Counted from the first letter of the stretch, positions 44,747 to 53,706 are shown. The stretch is DNA of 64,000 bases from Haloferax massiliensis (GCF_001368915.1 NZ_CSTE01000002.1:162248-226247), one strand, 5' to 3'. Numbers and translations: made by a program. Notes: generated from the letters alone by a model not told the origin.

Positions 44747-46057
44747 ATGGTACGTGATATCGTACGCCGCGACTTCCTCAAGGGAGTGGGAGCCGCGGGC
44801 GCGGCAGGCTTGACTGGCTTATCCGGATGCATCGGTGGCGGCGGCGGCGGCGGCCCCGAGGGGCTCGTCGTCATCGGCTACCCCGAAAGCGGTATTCAAC
44901 TGTTCCGTGACTACTACAGCGCGTCCGACGGGAGCCAGGAGATTCTCGTGCCCGACGGGATGCGCTCCGGGTCGATGCCCGGGCAAGTCGGTAACGACAT
45001 GGCGAACGTGACCGGGACGGCGCCCGCGGCGGGCGGCCCGAATCAAGACACGTTCAATCAGCTGTTCGAAGACGAGTACGATGCGGCACCGGGCGTCTTC
45101 ACGTCGCAGACGTACGACTCGGTCGCGATTCAGTTGCTCGCGAACGCCGCCGCCGGGGAGAACTCCGGGCCGGCCATCAAAGATCAGATGCGCCGGATGG
45201 CGAACCCCGGCGGGATGACCGTCGGACCAGACAACCTCGTCGAGGGTATCGAGGCCGCCGCGAACGGCGAAGACATCGACTACCAGGGCGCGTCGTCGTC
45301 GGTCAACTTCGACGAGAACGGCGACCCGGCGGAGGCCGCGTACGCCATCTGGACGTTCGACGCCGACAACAACGCGACGAGCCAAGAGGACGTCCAGAGC
45401 TTCGAGGGCGAGAACCCGGACGGCTCCGGGCCGGCGGCCGACAGCGGCCCGGGCGGTTCCGACCGCGAGATGTCGATCGGTATCCTCCTACCGGAGACCG
45501 GCGACCTCGCGGCCGTCGGTGCGCCGATGATTCAGGCCGGACAGATTCCGGTCATGCAGGTCAACGACGCCAACCCGGCCGGCCTCTCGGTCAACGCGCA
45601 GATCGAAGACACCCAGACGTCCCCTGACGCCGGTGTCTCCGCCGCGAGTTCGCTCGTCTCCGCGGGCGTTCCCTCGGTCTGTGGGTCCGCGTCGTCCGGC
45701 GTGAACGTCCCCGTCTCACAGCAGGCGTTCATCCCGAACGAAATCGTCGGCTGTTCGCCGTCCTCGACGGCGCTGTCCGTCTCGAACCTCGACGACAACG
45801 ACTTCATCTTCCGGACCGCGCCCTCGGACTTCCTGCAGGGCCGCGTCATGGCGCAGGTCATGGCCGAGCGCCTCGAAGCCAGTTCGGTCTCGACGCTGTA
45901 CGTCAACAACGACTACGGCCAGCAGCTCTCCGAACGCTTCGCGAACGTGTTCAGCGACTCGTTCGACGGCGAGGTGTACAACCAAGTCGCGTTCAACATC
46001 GGCGAGTCCTCGTACTCCTCGGTCATCGAGACGGCGCTGTCCGGCCCGGAGAACTAA
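44747..46057 (+). CDS. Branched-chain amino-acid type ABC solute-binding lipoprotein, circularly permuted
   Basis: 436 residues, an uninterrupted frame. Residues 1-36 are a twin-arginine lipoprotein signal (RRDFLKG, lipobox LSGC with C28) and a Gly run. Then comes the C-terminal half of a LivJ/LivK-type protein (37-~222: PEGLVVIGYPESGIQLFRDYY, GVFTSQTYDSVAIQLLANAAAG, ANPGG, DIDYQGASSSVNFD), a Gly/Ser/Asp linker, and only then the N-terminal half (239-436: MSIGILLPETGDLAAVGAP, AQIEDTQTSPDAGV, IVGCSPSSTA, FIFRTAPSD, STLYVNNDYGQ), ending SGPEN. In homologues this end continues directly into the PEGLVVIG strand. Total length is that of a normal protein, so nothing is lost, only reordered. Confidence 0.88.
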   Translation: MVRDIVRRDFLKGVGAAGAAGLTGLSGCIGGGGGGGPEGLVVIGYPESGIQLFRDYYSASDGSQEILVPDGMRSGSMPGQVGNDMANVTGTAPAAGGPNQDTFNQLFEDEYDAAPGVFTSQTYDSVAIQLLANAAAGENSGPAIKDQMRRMANPGGMTVGPDNLVEGIEAAANGEDIDYQGASSSVNFDENGDPAEAAYAIWTFDADNNATSQEDVQSFEGENPDGSGPAADSGPGGSDREMSIGILLPETGDLAAVGAPMIQAGQIPVMQVNDANPAGLSVNAQIEDTQTSPDAGVSAASSLVSAGVPSVCGSASSGVNVPVSQQAFIPNEIVGCSPSSTALSVSNLDDNDFIFRTAPSDFLQGRVMAQVMAERLEASSVSTLYVNNDYGQQLSERFANVFSDSFDGEVYNQVAFNIGESSYSSVIETALSGPEN

Positions 46058-46225
46058 CCCGACGACAACCCCGGATTTTCTTTCGTCGCCGCCGACGCGA
46101 GCGGCCGCGCCCGGTCGTCGCGCCCGCGTTCCGGTTCGCGTCTCTGTTCGTGATTCTGTTCCGCTCTCGCCACACGCCCCCGGGGGACACAAGACATACA
46201 TACCCCCGTTGACAGATTCGAGTCG

Positions 46226-47404
46226 ATGAAGCGACGCGCCCTCCTCTCGACCGTCGCCGGGTCGGCTCTCGGACTCGCCGGCGGCTGTCTCTCCGACGCC
46301 GACGAAGCGACCGAGACCCCCGCGAACCCACAGACCACCGCGACCGGCTCTCCGACCGGTTCGCCGACCGAGACGGACACGTCGGACCCGGAGGCCGACC
46401 CCGACGTCGGCCTCTCGGTCGTCAACGAGGACGACGAACCGCACGCGCTGTCGGTTCGAGTGACCGACGGCGGCGGGACGCGCGTCGACAGTTCGCTCGA
46501 CGTCGGGGCCGGGCCCGGCTACGGGCGGAACGTCGCGAACGACCTCGTCGGCGACGGCAGCTACCGCGTCGTCGCGGAACTCGAAACGGGCGCGACGCTC
46601 GACTACGAGTGGACGGTCACGAACGAGGCGCGCCGCCTCGAACTCGTCGTCACGCCCGACGCCGACCTCGAACCGCGGCAGCGCGTGACGCCGGCATTCG
46701 ACGACGCCGACCTGCCGTACTCGGTGCCGGATGCGGCGGACATCTTCTCGCCGCCGACCGCGGGGATTCGGAACCGGAGCGACGCCGACGCCCGGCTTAC
46801 GGTCGCCATCGAACACGACGGGACCCTCTTTTTCGAGCACGCGTTCGACGCGGCGACCGACAGGGAGATTTCGACGCCGTCGCTCGTCGAGTCCCACGGC
46901 ACCTACGAGGTGTTCGTGGAGGCCGAAGACGGGCGCACCGCGACCCACGAGTGGCGCATCCCCGAGAAGTGGGCGTGGCCGACGCTCGCGGTACTCGTCG
47001 CGGACGACGGCTCGCTCCGGGTCGGCTCTGGATGGCCCAAGATGGCCTCGGTCCACGTCGAAAACGAGGGCGAGGCGGAACGCGACCTGACGGTGACGCT
47101 CGTTCGACCCGACGACGCGGACGCCGCCGGCGACGACGCCGGCGGGACCGGCACCGGCTCTGGTGGCACGGTCGTCTCGGAGACGAGCCGGACTGTCTCG
47201 CCCGGTGAGTCGAATCTCGCGTTCGACGTTCCCATCGGCGACGAGTACGAACTCAGTATCGAGACGCCCGCGGGCTCGGAGACGGTCGACTACCCGGCGT
47301 GTTACTGCTGGAGCACGAACGTGACGGTGACGCTCGAAGGTGGTTCGAGCGGCGGTAATGGCGGCGGCCCGTCGGTCGAGTCGTCCCAGTACGTCTGCGA
47401 GTGA
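46226..47404 (+). CDS. Hypothetical secreted lipoprotein
   Basis: 392 residues. N-terminal MKRRALLSTVAGSALGLAGGC is a Sec-type or weak Tat-like lipoprotein signal with cysteine at position 21, followed by a Thr/Pro/Ser-rich linker to ~60 and then three repeats of a beta-sandwich-like unit (VNEDDEPHALSVRV..., IRNRSDADARLTVAIEHDG..., VHVENEGEAERDLTVTLV). The repeats resemble haloarchaeal surface proteins rather than a transport component. It lies between the binding protein and the convergent liv operon but has its own spacing, so functional linkage is uncertain. Confidence 0.75.
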   Translation: MKRRALLSTVAGSALGLAGGCLSDADEATETPANPQTTATGSPTGSPTETDTSDPEADPDVGLSVVNEDDEPHALSVRVTDGGGTRVDSSLDVGAGPGYGRNVANDLVGDGSYRVVAELETGATLDYEWTVTNEARRLELVVTPDADLEPRQRVTPAFDDADLPYSVPDAADIFSPPTAGIRNRSDADARLTVAIEHDGTLFFEHAFDAATDREISTPSLVESHGTYEVFVEAEDGRTATHEWRIPEKWAWPTLAVLVADDGSLRVGSGWPKMASVHVENEGEAERDLTVTLVRPDDADAAGDDAGGTGTGSGGTVVSETSRTVSPGESNLAFDVPIGDEYELSIETPAGSETVDYPACYCWSTNVTVTLEGGSSGGNGGGPSVESSQYVCE

Positions 47405-47445
47405 CCGCCGAAACATAACGCGGCCTCCCGGAGGCGGGAGACGGA

Positions 47446-48207
47446 CTATCCGCCGAGGAAGTCCTGCCGGACCTGTTCGTCTTCGAGGAGCGCGGTCCCG
47501 GTGTCCATGTAGCGGTTCTGCCCGTTGGCGAGGACGTAGCCGCGGTCACAGCGCCGGAGCGCCTCCTTGGCGTTCTGTTCGACCATCAGGATGGCCGTGC
47601 CGGCCTCGTTGATCTCGTCGATTTTGTCGAACATCTCCTCGACGAGGTCGGGCGCGAGCCCCGCCGACGGCTCGTCTAACAGCAGCAGGTCGGGGTCGAG
47701 CATGAGCGCGCGACCCATCGCGAGCATCTGCTGTTGCCCGCCGGACATGGTGCCCGCCTTCTGGTCTTTCCGCTCTCTGAGGATGGGGAACCGCTCGTAG
47801 ACCGCCTCCATGGCATCCTGCGGCACCTCGTCGAGGATGTACGCGCCCATTTCGAGGTTCTCTTCGACCGTCAGCGTCGGGAAGATGTTGTCGTTCTGCG
47901 GGACGTAGCCGATGCCGACGTGGATGATGTCCTCGGGGCGACGGCCGGTGATGTCCTCGTCTTTGAACCGGACGTTGCCGCCCATGTGGGCGGTCAGTCC
48001 GAAGACGGATTTCATCGTCGTCGACTTGCCGGCCCCGTTCGGCCCGACGATGGTGACGTACTCGCCGTCGAACACGTCCATGTCGACGTCGGTGAGTATC
48101 TGGAGGTCGCCGTAGCCGGCGTCGAGGTCGCGGACGCGCAAGAGCACGTCGTCGCGGCCCTCGACGCCCGCGCCGCTCGTCGCGTCGGTGTTGGCGTCGA
48201 CGCTCAT
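47446..48207 (-). CDS. livF: Branched-chain amino-acid type ABC transporter ATPase LivF
   Basis: 253 residues with an acidic N-terminal extension. Walker A GPNGAGKSTTMKSVFG, the MSGGQQQML signature, LLLDEPSAGLAPD Walker B and MVEQN H-loop are in place. Pairs with LivG as the nucleotide-binding dimer energising LivH/LivM. Its ATG overlaps the livG stop by 4 bases; last gene of livH-M-G-F. Confidence 0.93.
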   Translation of the reverse strand: MSVDANTDATSGAGVEGRDDVLLRVRDLDAGYGDLQILTDVDMDVFDGEYVTIVGPNGAGKSTTMKSVFGLTAHMGGNVRFKDEDITGRRPEDIIHVGIGYVPQNDNIFPTLTVEENLEMGAYILDEVPQDAMEAVYERFPILRERKDQKAGTMSGGQQQMLAMGRALMLDPDLLLLDEPSAGLAPDLVEEMFDKIDEINEAGTAILMVEQNAKEALRRCDRGYVLANGQNRYMDTGTALLEDEQVRQDFLGG

Positions 48208-49067
48208 ACGTTGCCTCCGAGGTAGGCCTCGATGACCTCTTCGTTGCTCCGAATCTCGTCGGGCGTCCCCTCGGTGAGCACTTTGCCCTGGTGGAGGACG
48301 ATGACGTGTTCACAGTTGTCCATGATGAGGTCCATGTCGTGTTCGACGAGCAGGAACGTGTAACCCTGTTCGCGGAGTTCGTGTACGTGTTCGAGCAGCT
48401 TCTTCTCCAGCGTGGGGTTGACCCCGGCGAACGGCTCGTCCAAAAGCAGCATGTCGGGGTCGGTCAGAAGCGCCCGCGCCATTTCGAGGAGTTTGCGCTG
48501 ACCGCCGGAGAGGTTGCCCGCGTACTCCTCCGCGATGTGGGCGATGTCGAAGAAGTCGAGCACCTCCCAGACGCGTTCGAGCAGTTCTTCTTCCTGTTCG
48601 CGGACGTCGTCGCGGACGCCCGGCATGACCGAGCGCCACAGCGCCTCGCCGCGCTGGTGTTTCGGCGCGAGCATCATGTTTTCGAGGACGGTCATCTCGC
48701 TCAGTTCGCGGGCGATTTGGAACGTCCGGACCATCCCGCGGTTGGCGATTTGGTGGGGTTCCTCGCCGGTGATGTCCTCGCCGTTGAACGTGACCGTGCC
48801 GGCATCGGGCTTGAGCATCCCCGTGATGAGGTTGAACGTCGTCGACTTACCGGCCCCGTTCGGCCCGATAAGCCCCGTGAGCGTCCCGGATTCGACCTCG
48901 AAGGTCGCGCCGTCGACGGCGGTGATTCCGCCGAAGGACTTCTCCAGTCCCTCGACCTGAAGCGGGTAGTCGACCGACGTGTCGACGCCGGAGGCGAACG
49001 CGCCGAGCGCGCCCTCGTCGACCTTGTTCGCCACGTCTTCGACGGGCTGGTCGGCGGCGTCACTCAT
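48204..49067 (-). CDS. livG: Branched-chain amino-acid type ABC transporter ATPase LivG
   Basis: 287 residues. Walker A GPNGAGKSTTFNLITG, signature LSGGQRKLLE, LLLDEPFAGVNP and LVEHDMD; the C-terminal ELGGNV-like AYLGGNV end is typical. The acidic ~35-residue N-terminus precedes the ABC core. The start MSDAADQPVE at 49067 overlaps the livM stop by 8 bases; a start three codons upstream is an alternative. Confidence 0.93.
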   Translation of the reverse strand: MSDAADQPVEDVANKVDEGALGAFASGVDTSVDYPLQVEGLEKSFGGITAVDGATFEVESGTLTGLIGPNGAGKSTTFNLITGMLKPDAGTVTFNGEDITGEEPHQIANRGMVRTFQIARELSEMTVLENMMLAPKHQRGEALWRSVMPGVRDDVREQEEELLERVWEVLDFFDIAHIAEEYAGNLSGGQRKLLEMARALLTDPDMLLLDEPFAGVNPTLEKKLLEHVHELREQGYTFLLVEHDMDLIMDNCEHVIVLHQGKVLTEGTPDEIRSNEEVIEAYLGGNV

Positions 49068-50427
49068 CGGTCTCACCCCCCTCGGCCGCGGCGTCGACGC
49101 CGCCGTCGGTGCGGACCGAGTCGTCGTCGCCGCCGTCCGCGGCCATCGACTTCGGCCGCGACAGCGGGATGACGGACGCCGTCTCCTTGCGGTAGCCGAG
49201 CATCCCCTCCGGCCGGTTGTGCATCAGCCAGATGAGCACGAGCCCCATCACGACCAACTGGAGCTGCCGGATGCTGTCGACCGTGTACAGGAGGAACGGC
49301 ACGGGGTCGAACTGCGAGATGAGCGGCGAGATAGCCTGTCCGAAGCCGGACGGCGAGTCGAGGTTGGGGAACACCGCCGTCACGAGGTTCTGGAAGTACC
49401 GCGGCCCCTGGTAGAGCACCGCGGCGAAGACGGCCCCGCCGAGGACGCTCCCCGTGTTCGAGCCGGCACCGCCGATGATGAGCGCGATCCAGACGAAGAA
49501 CGTCACGCGCGGCCGGAAGAAGTTCGGCGTCACCGCGCCCTGCGGGACGAGCCAGAGGATGCCGGCGAGCCCCATGAGCGCACAGCCGAGCATGAACGAC
49601 TTGATTTTGAACCGGTCGGTGTTCTTGCCGAGGGCGTTCGCCACGTCCTCGTCCTCGCGGATGGCCTTCAGGACGCGACCGAACGGCGACTCGCCGGTGC
49701 GCTTGAGCAGCCAGTAGAACGCCGCGACGAAGCCGAGGAGCAACAGCCCGTAGATGAGGCCGTCGACGACCGGCTTGGGGTTCCTCGGCACCACCACTTG
49801 GAAGGCGTCGACGAAGCCGAGGTACGCGTTCCAAAGGCCGACGCCGCGGAGCAGCGCCTCCAGCGGCGGGGCGAAGTCGAGGATGAGGCCCGACCCGCCG
49901 CCGAAGCCGACGCGGTTGCCGAACAGCTGGAACTGCTGGAGTTCGCCGGAGAGGAAGCTGAACCGGACGATTTCCGACATGGCGATGGTGACGATAGCGA
50001 GGTAGTCGGCCCGCAACCGGAGCGCCGGGAGCGCGACCACGAGCCCCAAGAGCGCGGCCGCGAGCATCCCGGCGAGGATGCCGACCCAAAGCGGCAGGCC
50101 GAGGCCGCCGACCTGCGCCGCGCCGCCGGCGACGTACGTCGGTTTCGTCACGATTGCCGTGACGTAGACGCCGACGGCCATGAAGCCGACGATGCCGATG
50201 TTGAACAGCCCGGTGTACCCCCAATGGAGGTTGAGCGCGAGCGACAGCATGGCGAAGACGCCGATGTAGAACGTCAGCGTCGCGATGGAGTTGAGCTGTC
50301 CGCGGAGCGTGTAGCCGAGGACGAACCCGGCGAGGACGTACGCGAGGTACGTCGCGAGGAGGACCAGCACGATGAGGCCCGCGTCGCCGCCCGGAATGCG
50401 GTCGGTGAAGTCGTCGCGGACGCTCAT
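49060..50427 (-). CDS. livM: Branched-chain amino-acid type ABC transporter permease LivM
   Basis: 455 residues with about 8-10 hydrophobic helices. LivM-type motifs: WGYTGLFNIGIVGFMAVG, LALNLHWG, and the coupling-helix region FGRVLKAIREDEDVANALGKNTDRFKIKSF that contacts the ATPases. Insertions and a ~45-residue acidic C-terminal tail make it longer than bacterial LivM. The start at 50427 overlaps livH by 4 bases. Confidence 0.92.
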   Translation of the reverse strand: MSVRDDFTDRIPGGDAGLIVLVLLATYLAYVLAGFVLGYTLRGQLNSIATLTFYIGVFAMLSLALNLHWGYTGLFNIGIVGFMAVGVYVTAIVTKPTYVAGGAAQVGGLGLPLWVGILAGMLAAALLGLVVALPALRLRADYLAIVTIAMSEIVRFSFLSGELQQFQLFGNRVGFGGGSGLILDFAPPLEALLRGVGLWNAYLGFVDAFQVVVPRNPKPVVDGLIYGLLLLGFVAAFYWLLKRTGESPFGRVLKAIREDEDVANALGKNTDRFKIKSFMLGCALMGLAGILWLVPQGAVTPNFFRPRVTFFVWIALIIGGAGSNTGSVLGGAVFAAVLYQGPRYFQNLVTAVFPNLDSPSGFGQAISPLISQFDPVPFLLYTVDSIRQLQLVVMGLVLIWLMHNRPEGMLGYRKETASVIPLSRPKSMAADGGDDDSVRTDGGVDAAAEGGETDE

Positions 50428-51530
50428 GCGGTCGCCCTCCCGCTGAACAGCCCGGACGGTTTCACGAGCAGGATGACGATCATGACGACGAAGGCGGCGG
50501 CCCGCGAGAACGCCGAGGGAATCCACAGGACCGACATGGACGCCGTCAGCCCGATGACGAGGCCACCGGCGATGGCCCCGTAGATGGAGCCGATGCCGCC
50601 GAGGATGACCGCGGCGAAGATGAGAAGCAACAGGAGCCACCCGTCGTTGAACCCGAGTGTCCCCTTCCAGAGGATGAACATGTACCCGGCGACGCCGGTC
50701 AGTCCGCCGCCGATAATCCACGTCGCGCGGACGACGCGCTCGGTGGAGATACCGGTGATGAGCGCGAGGTCCTTGTTGTCGGCCATCGCGCGCATCGCCT
50801 TCCCGAGTTTCGTCCGCTGTAAGAGGACGTGAACGCCGAGCATCAGACCCGAGGCGACCACGAGGAGCGTGATGTCGTGGGCGTTGATGAAGACCGTTCC
50901 GTCGACGAAGTACAGCGATATCGAGGGCGGCTGGGCGGTCGTGCCGCGAACGTCGGAGCCGAAGACGAACTGCATCAGGTAGCGGAGCGCGAACGCGACC
51001 CCGATACTCGTGATGAGGAGCGTGATACCGTCCTCGTTCCGAATCGGTTTGAAGATGGTTCGGTCGACCGCGAGCGACAGCGCGATGGCGAAGCCGCCGG
51101 AGACGACGATGCCGGCGACGACCGCGAGCGGCGTCGAGAGCATCCCGATGCCGAGCGTCCCGCCGTAGACCGACCCCCCGGCCCCGACGAGCAGGAGCGC
51201 GCCGACGTCGGCGCGACCCAGTCCGGCGATGAGATACGTCGTCGCCCACCCCGAGAACGCTCCGGCCGTGATGTAGTCGCCGTGCGAGAAATTAGCGAAG
51301 TTTAGAATGCTGTACGTCATCGACAACCCGATGCCCGCGAGGCCGATTACGAGCCCCCGCATCAGACCGTCCCAGACCAGCGTGCCAATGTCGGCAAACT
51401 GCGTCTGCCCTGTTGCTAACCCGAGAAGCAAGTCACCGAGTAGTACGACTGCGATGACCGCCAAGACGAGCGCGAACGGACGCTCGATGGCGAGCTGCCT
51501 TCCCCGAGTGTAGGTTTCGGCAATACCCAT
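50424..51530 (-). CDS. livH: Branched-chain amino-acid type ABC transporter permease LivH
   Basis: 368 residues, about 8-9 membrane helices. LivH motifs: GLAGIGLSMTYSILNFANFSHGDYI near residues 61-85 and the EAA-like AMRAMADNKDLALITGISTERV loop. First gene of livH-M-G-F; a TATA-like GTTTATGG and ATTTATC elements lie 30-45 bases upstream and a GAGGATAG ribosome-binding site precedes the ATG. The matching solute-binding protein is encoded 4 kb away on the opposite strand, not inside this operon. Confidence 0.93.
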   Translation of the reverse strand: MGIAETYTRGRQLAIERPFALVLAVIAVVLLGDLLLGLATGQTQFADIGTLVWDGLMRGLVIGLAGIGLSMTYSILNFANFSHGDYITAGAFSGWATTYLIAGLGRADVGALLLVGAGGSVYGGTLGIGMLSTPLAVVAGIVVSGGFAIALSLAVDRTIFKPIRNEDGITLLITSIGVAFALRYLMQFVFGSDVRGTTAQPPSISLYFVDGTVFINAHDITLLVVASGLMLGVHVLLQRTKLGKAMRAMADNKDLALITGISTERVVRATWIIGGGLTGVAGYMFILWKGTLGFNDGWLLLLLIFAAVILGGIGSIYGAIAGGLVIGLTASMSVLWIPSAFSRAAAFVVMIVILLVKPSGLFSGRATA

Positions 51531-51690
51531 TGATAACTATCCTCATGATATGTGCGGACCATAAACATAGATAAATCTTTCCTCATCGGTCGTCTTTACT
51601 GACCCCACTCGGCACCCCGCAGGAATGCGATTCCCCGATTTGGAGTCGAATCGTCGACACTTAAAAGCGGATAGAGCCACGACAGACACC

Positions 51691-52218
51691 ATGCGCGTCA
51701 GTTCGGCGGCGTTTTCGGACCTCGACGCCCTCGCCGACCTGTGGGTCGAACTCGCCGCGGACCAGCGGGCGTTCGGGTCGCACCTCCGGGCCGACGCCAA
51801 CCGGACGTCGATTCGGGAGGCGCTGGCTCGGCACGTCGCCGCCGACGGCGTGCTCGTCGCCCGGGAGGGCGATGAGGCGGCCGGTTCGGGGTGCGGGACG
51901 GAACCCGCGGACGCGGACGGCCTCGTCGGGTTCGTCATGTTCGACATCGAGGCGGGGGCGTACGAACAGGACGCGACCCGCGGGATGGTTCGGAACCTGT
52001 TCGTCCGTCCGGCGTACCGGAACGCCGGCGTCGGCACGCGACTGCTGGCGGCCGCGGAGGACGCGCTCGGCGAGGCTGGAGCCGACACCGTCGCGCTGGA
52101 CGTGCTGGCGGCCAACGACGCCGCCCGCCGGTTCTACCGACGACACGGCTATCGACCCCACCGCGTCGAACTGGAGAAATCGATGCGAAGCGATACACAC
52201 TCAAAGGAGGACGGGTAA
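51691..52218 (+). CDS. GNAT-family N-acetyltransferase
   Basis: 175 residues, single GNAT domain. Starts with MRVSSAAFSDLDALADLW, then acetyl-CoA-binding MVRNLFVRPAYRNAGVGTRLLAAAEDAL (motif A) and LDVLAANDAARRFYRRHGYRPH (motif B), close to RimI-type N-terminal acetyltransferases. The start at 51691 follows a TTAAAAG element by ~30 bases; 22 additional codons upstream are possible but unlikely. It ends 11 bases before tRNA-Thr on the same strand. Confidence 0.85.
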   Translation: MRVSSAAFSDLDALADLWVELAADQRAFGSHLRADANRTSIREALARHVAADGVLVAREGDEAAGSGCGTEPADADGLVGFVMFDIEAGAYEQDATRGMVRNLFVRPAYRNAGVGTRLLAAAEDALGEAGADTVALDVLAANDAARRFYRRHGYRPHRVELEKSMRSDTHSKEDG

Positions 52219-52229
52219 CCGGCAGACGC

Positions 52230-52303
52230 GCCAGGAGAGCATGGGCGGTTCATGCACTCGACTTGTAATCGAGACTTCGTGGGTTCGAATCCCACTCCTG
52301 GCT
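52230..52303 (+). tRNA. tRNA-Thr (anticodon TGT)
   Basis: A 74-base class I tRNA: acceptor GCCAGGA/TCCTGGC, D-arm GAGCATGGGCGGTTCATGC, anticodon stem CTCGA/TCGAG with loop CTTGTAA giving TGT, T-arm GTGGGTTCGAATCCCAC, discriminator T. No encoded CCA. It reads ACA codons. Co-directional with the GNAT gene 11 bases upstream. Confidence 0.95.
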
Positions 52304-52386
52304 TCCCTCGGCGGTTCGCTCGGTCCTCTTGCGTCTCGTCGCCCACCGCGAGCCACCGCCGCGACCGGGGCCGAACCGCCGCGCCG

Positions 52387-52806
52387 TCAGTTCCGCCGGG
52401 CGGGCGACCGCACGCGGATGAGGAGGAGCGTTCCCGGGACGCCGAGGACGAGCGCGCGGAACGGGTTGTGCTTGATGATGACGTCGGGGTCGAGCGGCTC
52501 CGACTGGAGGTCGGTGATGCGGATACACGAGTAGTAGACCGTGACGTGAGTCAGTACGTACGCGAACGCCGCGGGGACGACGACCGGATACCGGATTCCC
52601 AGCATCATCAGCCCCTCGAACGCGAAGGCGGTGAGCGCCGAGATGAAAAGGAGATTCCCCAGTTGGAGCGTGACGCCGGTCAGCGCCGTTATCGCGGTGT
52701 CGAACAGCGACGCGCCGTAGGGCGTGTACGTGAGCGCGGTGACGACTGCCACCGCTCCGAGGAAGAGCCCGGCGAACAACCCAGACAGCGCGTACACGAA
52801 CTCCAT
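52387..52806 (-). CDS. Hypothetical multi-pass membrane protein
   Basis: 139 residues with four hydrophobic segments (about 4-28, 38-62, 66-90 and 112-130) and short polar ends. Contains YYSCIRITDLQSEPLDPDVI in a loop and a basic C-terminus RVRSPARRN. No family recognised. It is divergent from the 28-residue microprotein gene. Confidence 0.7.
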   Translation of the reverse strand: MEFVYALSGLFAGLFLGAVAVVTALTYTPYGASLFDTAITALTGVTLQLGNLLFISALTAFAFEGLMMLGIRYPVVVPAAFAYVLTHVTVYYSCIRITDLQSEPLDPDVIIKHNPFRALVLGVPGTLLLIRVRSPARRN

Positions 52807-52954
52807 TGGAGGACCGTTACGGGACCGACGGGTGCGAGGAATTTAGTTCTACCCCCCTCGTTATCGCGGTCGAAAATCAGAGAACCCCCACGAGAGCGGC
52901 GTGGACGCGGCGTCGAGACGGAATTTTATCTTTATCGGGAACGTCGTGCTCGGT

Positions 52955-53041
52955 ATGAACGGGACCGACCAATTCATGCTCGCCGTGACGCTTCTCATCT
53001 TCGCGCTCCTCGTCGTCGGCCTGCTTCTCGCAGTCGCGTAG
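52955..53041 (+). CDS. 28-residue single-helix membrane microprotein
   Basis: ATG at 52955 opens a 28-codon frame: a polar start MNGTDQF followed by about 19 hydrophobic residues (LAVTLLIFALLVVGLLLAV) and stop. A TATA-like TTTATCTTTATCG lies about 25 bases upstream, so it would be a leaderless mRNA with its own promoter, arguing for a real gene. Below most gene-calling size limits. Function unknown. Confidence 0.62.
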   Translation: MNGTDQFMLAVTLLIFALLVVGLLLAVA

Positions 53042-53082
53042 GGAGAAAACTTATGTGATATTCATGGAGGATACTAGATACC

Positions 53083-53241
53083 ATGCCGGAATGTCAGAAC
53101 TGTGGTTCGTTCGTGACGCCCGCATACGCCCGAGTGTTCGCTCCAGATGGCATGGAGAACCCGCGTGTCTGCCCGAACTGCGAGGATATGGTCCGCGACG
53201 GCGCACAGGTGCGGGCGGCGCGTTCGCCGAGAAATCACTGA
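53083..53241 (+). CDS. Small zinc-ribbon protein
   Basis: 52 residues. Two CxxC pairs, CQNC near residue 4 and CPNC near residue 32, define a zinc ribbon; between them VTPAYARVFAPDGMENPRV is characteristic of a widespread haloarchaeal small zinc-finger family (DUF7563-like, tentative). A TATA-like AACTTATGTG about 30 bases upstream implies a leaderless or short-leader mRNA. It converges on the winged-helix gene. Probably DNA- or RNA-binding. Confidence 0.82.
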   Translation: MPECQNCGSFVTPAYARVFAPDGMENPRVCPNCEDMVRDGAQVRAARSPRNH

Positions 53242-53253
53242 CTCGCCGAGCCG

Positions 53254-53484
53254 TCACTGCGCGACGTGGTAGCGTTCGGCGTCCTGCCGGACGAACCCGC
53301 GCTTCGAGAGCGTACTGAGGATGCTGTAGAGGGCGATTTTCTTCATCTCCAGCCCGTTTTGCAGGTCGGTGATGGACGCGCCGTCGTGCGTGGTGAGATA
53401 GAGGTACACGAGCTTGGCCGAGGGCGATTCGAGTTCGCCGGGGACTTCGATGGTCGGAACCGTCTGTTGCATGGTCGTTGTCAT
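53254..53484 (-). CDS. Winged-helix transcriptional regulator (TrmB/MarR-like)
   Basis: 76 residues. A polar N-terminus with TVPTIEVPGE, then a compact winged helix: SAKLVYLYLTTHDGASITDLQNGLEMKKIALYSILSTLSKRGFV, with the recognition helix around residues 46-60 and wing FVRQDAERYHV. Short haloarchaeal wHTH proteins of this type act as DNA-binding regulators. Its own promoter region is AT-rich. Neighbouring microproteins suggest it could regulate them, but nothing is shown. Confidence 0.82.
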   Translation of the reverse strand: MTTTMQQTVPTIEVPGELESPSAKLVYLYLTTHDGASITDLQNGLEMKKIALYSILSTLSKRGFVRQDAERYHVAQ

Positions 53485-53706
53485 CCTGTTTGCTTCGACG
53501 ATAATAAAACTCTCTTACAACAATCGTCGAAGAACCGAGGTTGGGGGTGAGGCGGCGAACGTCTCGAATTCGGGAGAATCGTCGAATTCGTCACGAACGT
53601 ACATCGGGTGAAATCCGCCGTTCGACGGCTCCAACTTCGACTGTCGTCGAAGGAATCGGGCCGGGGCGGTCGAGGAGCGAACGCCCCGAAGCGTCCGGTT
53701 CCGAGA

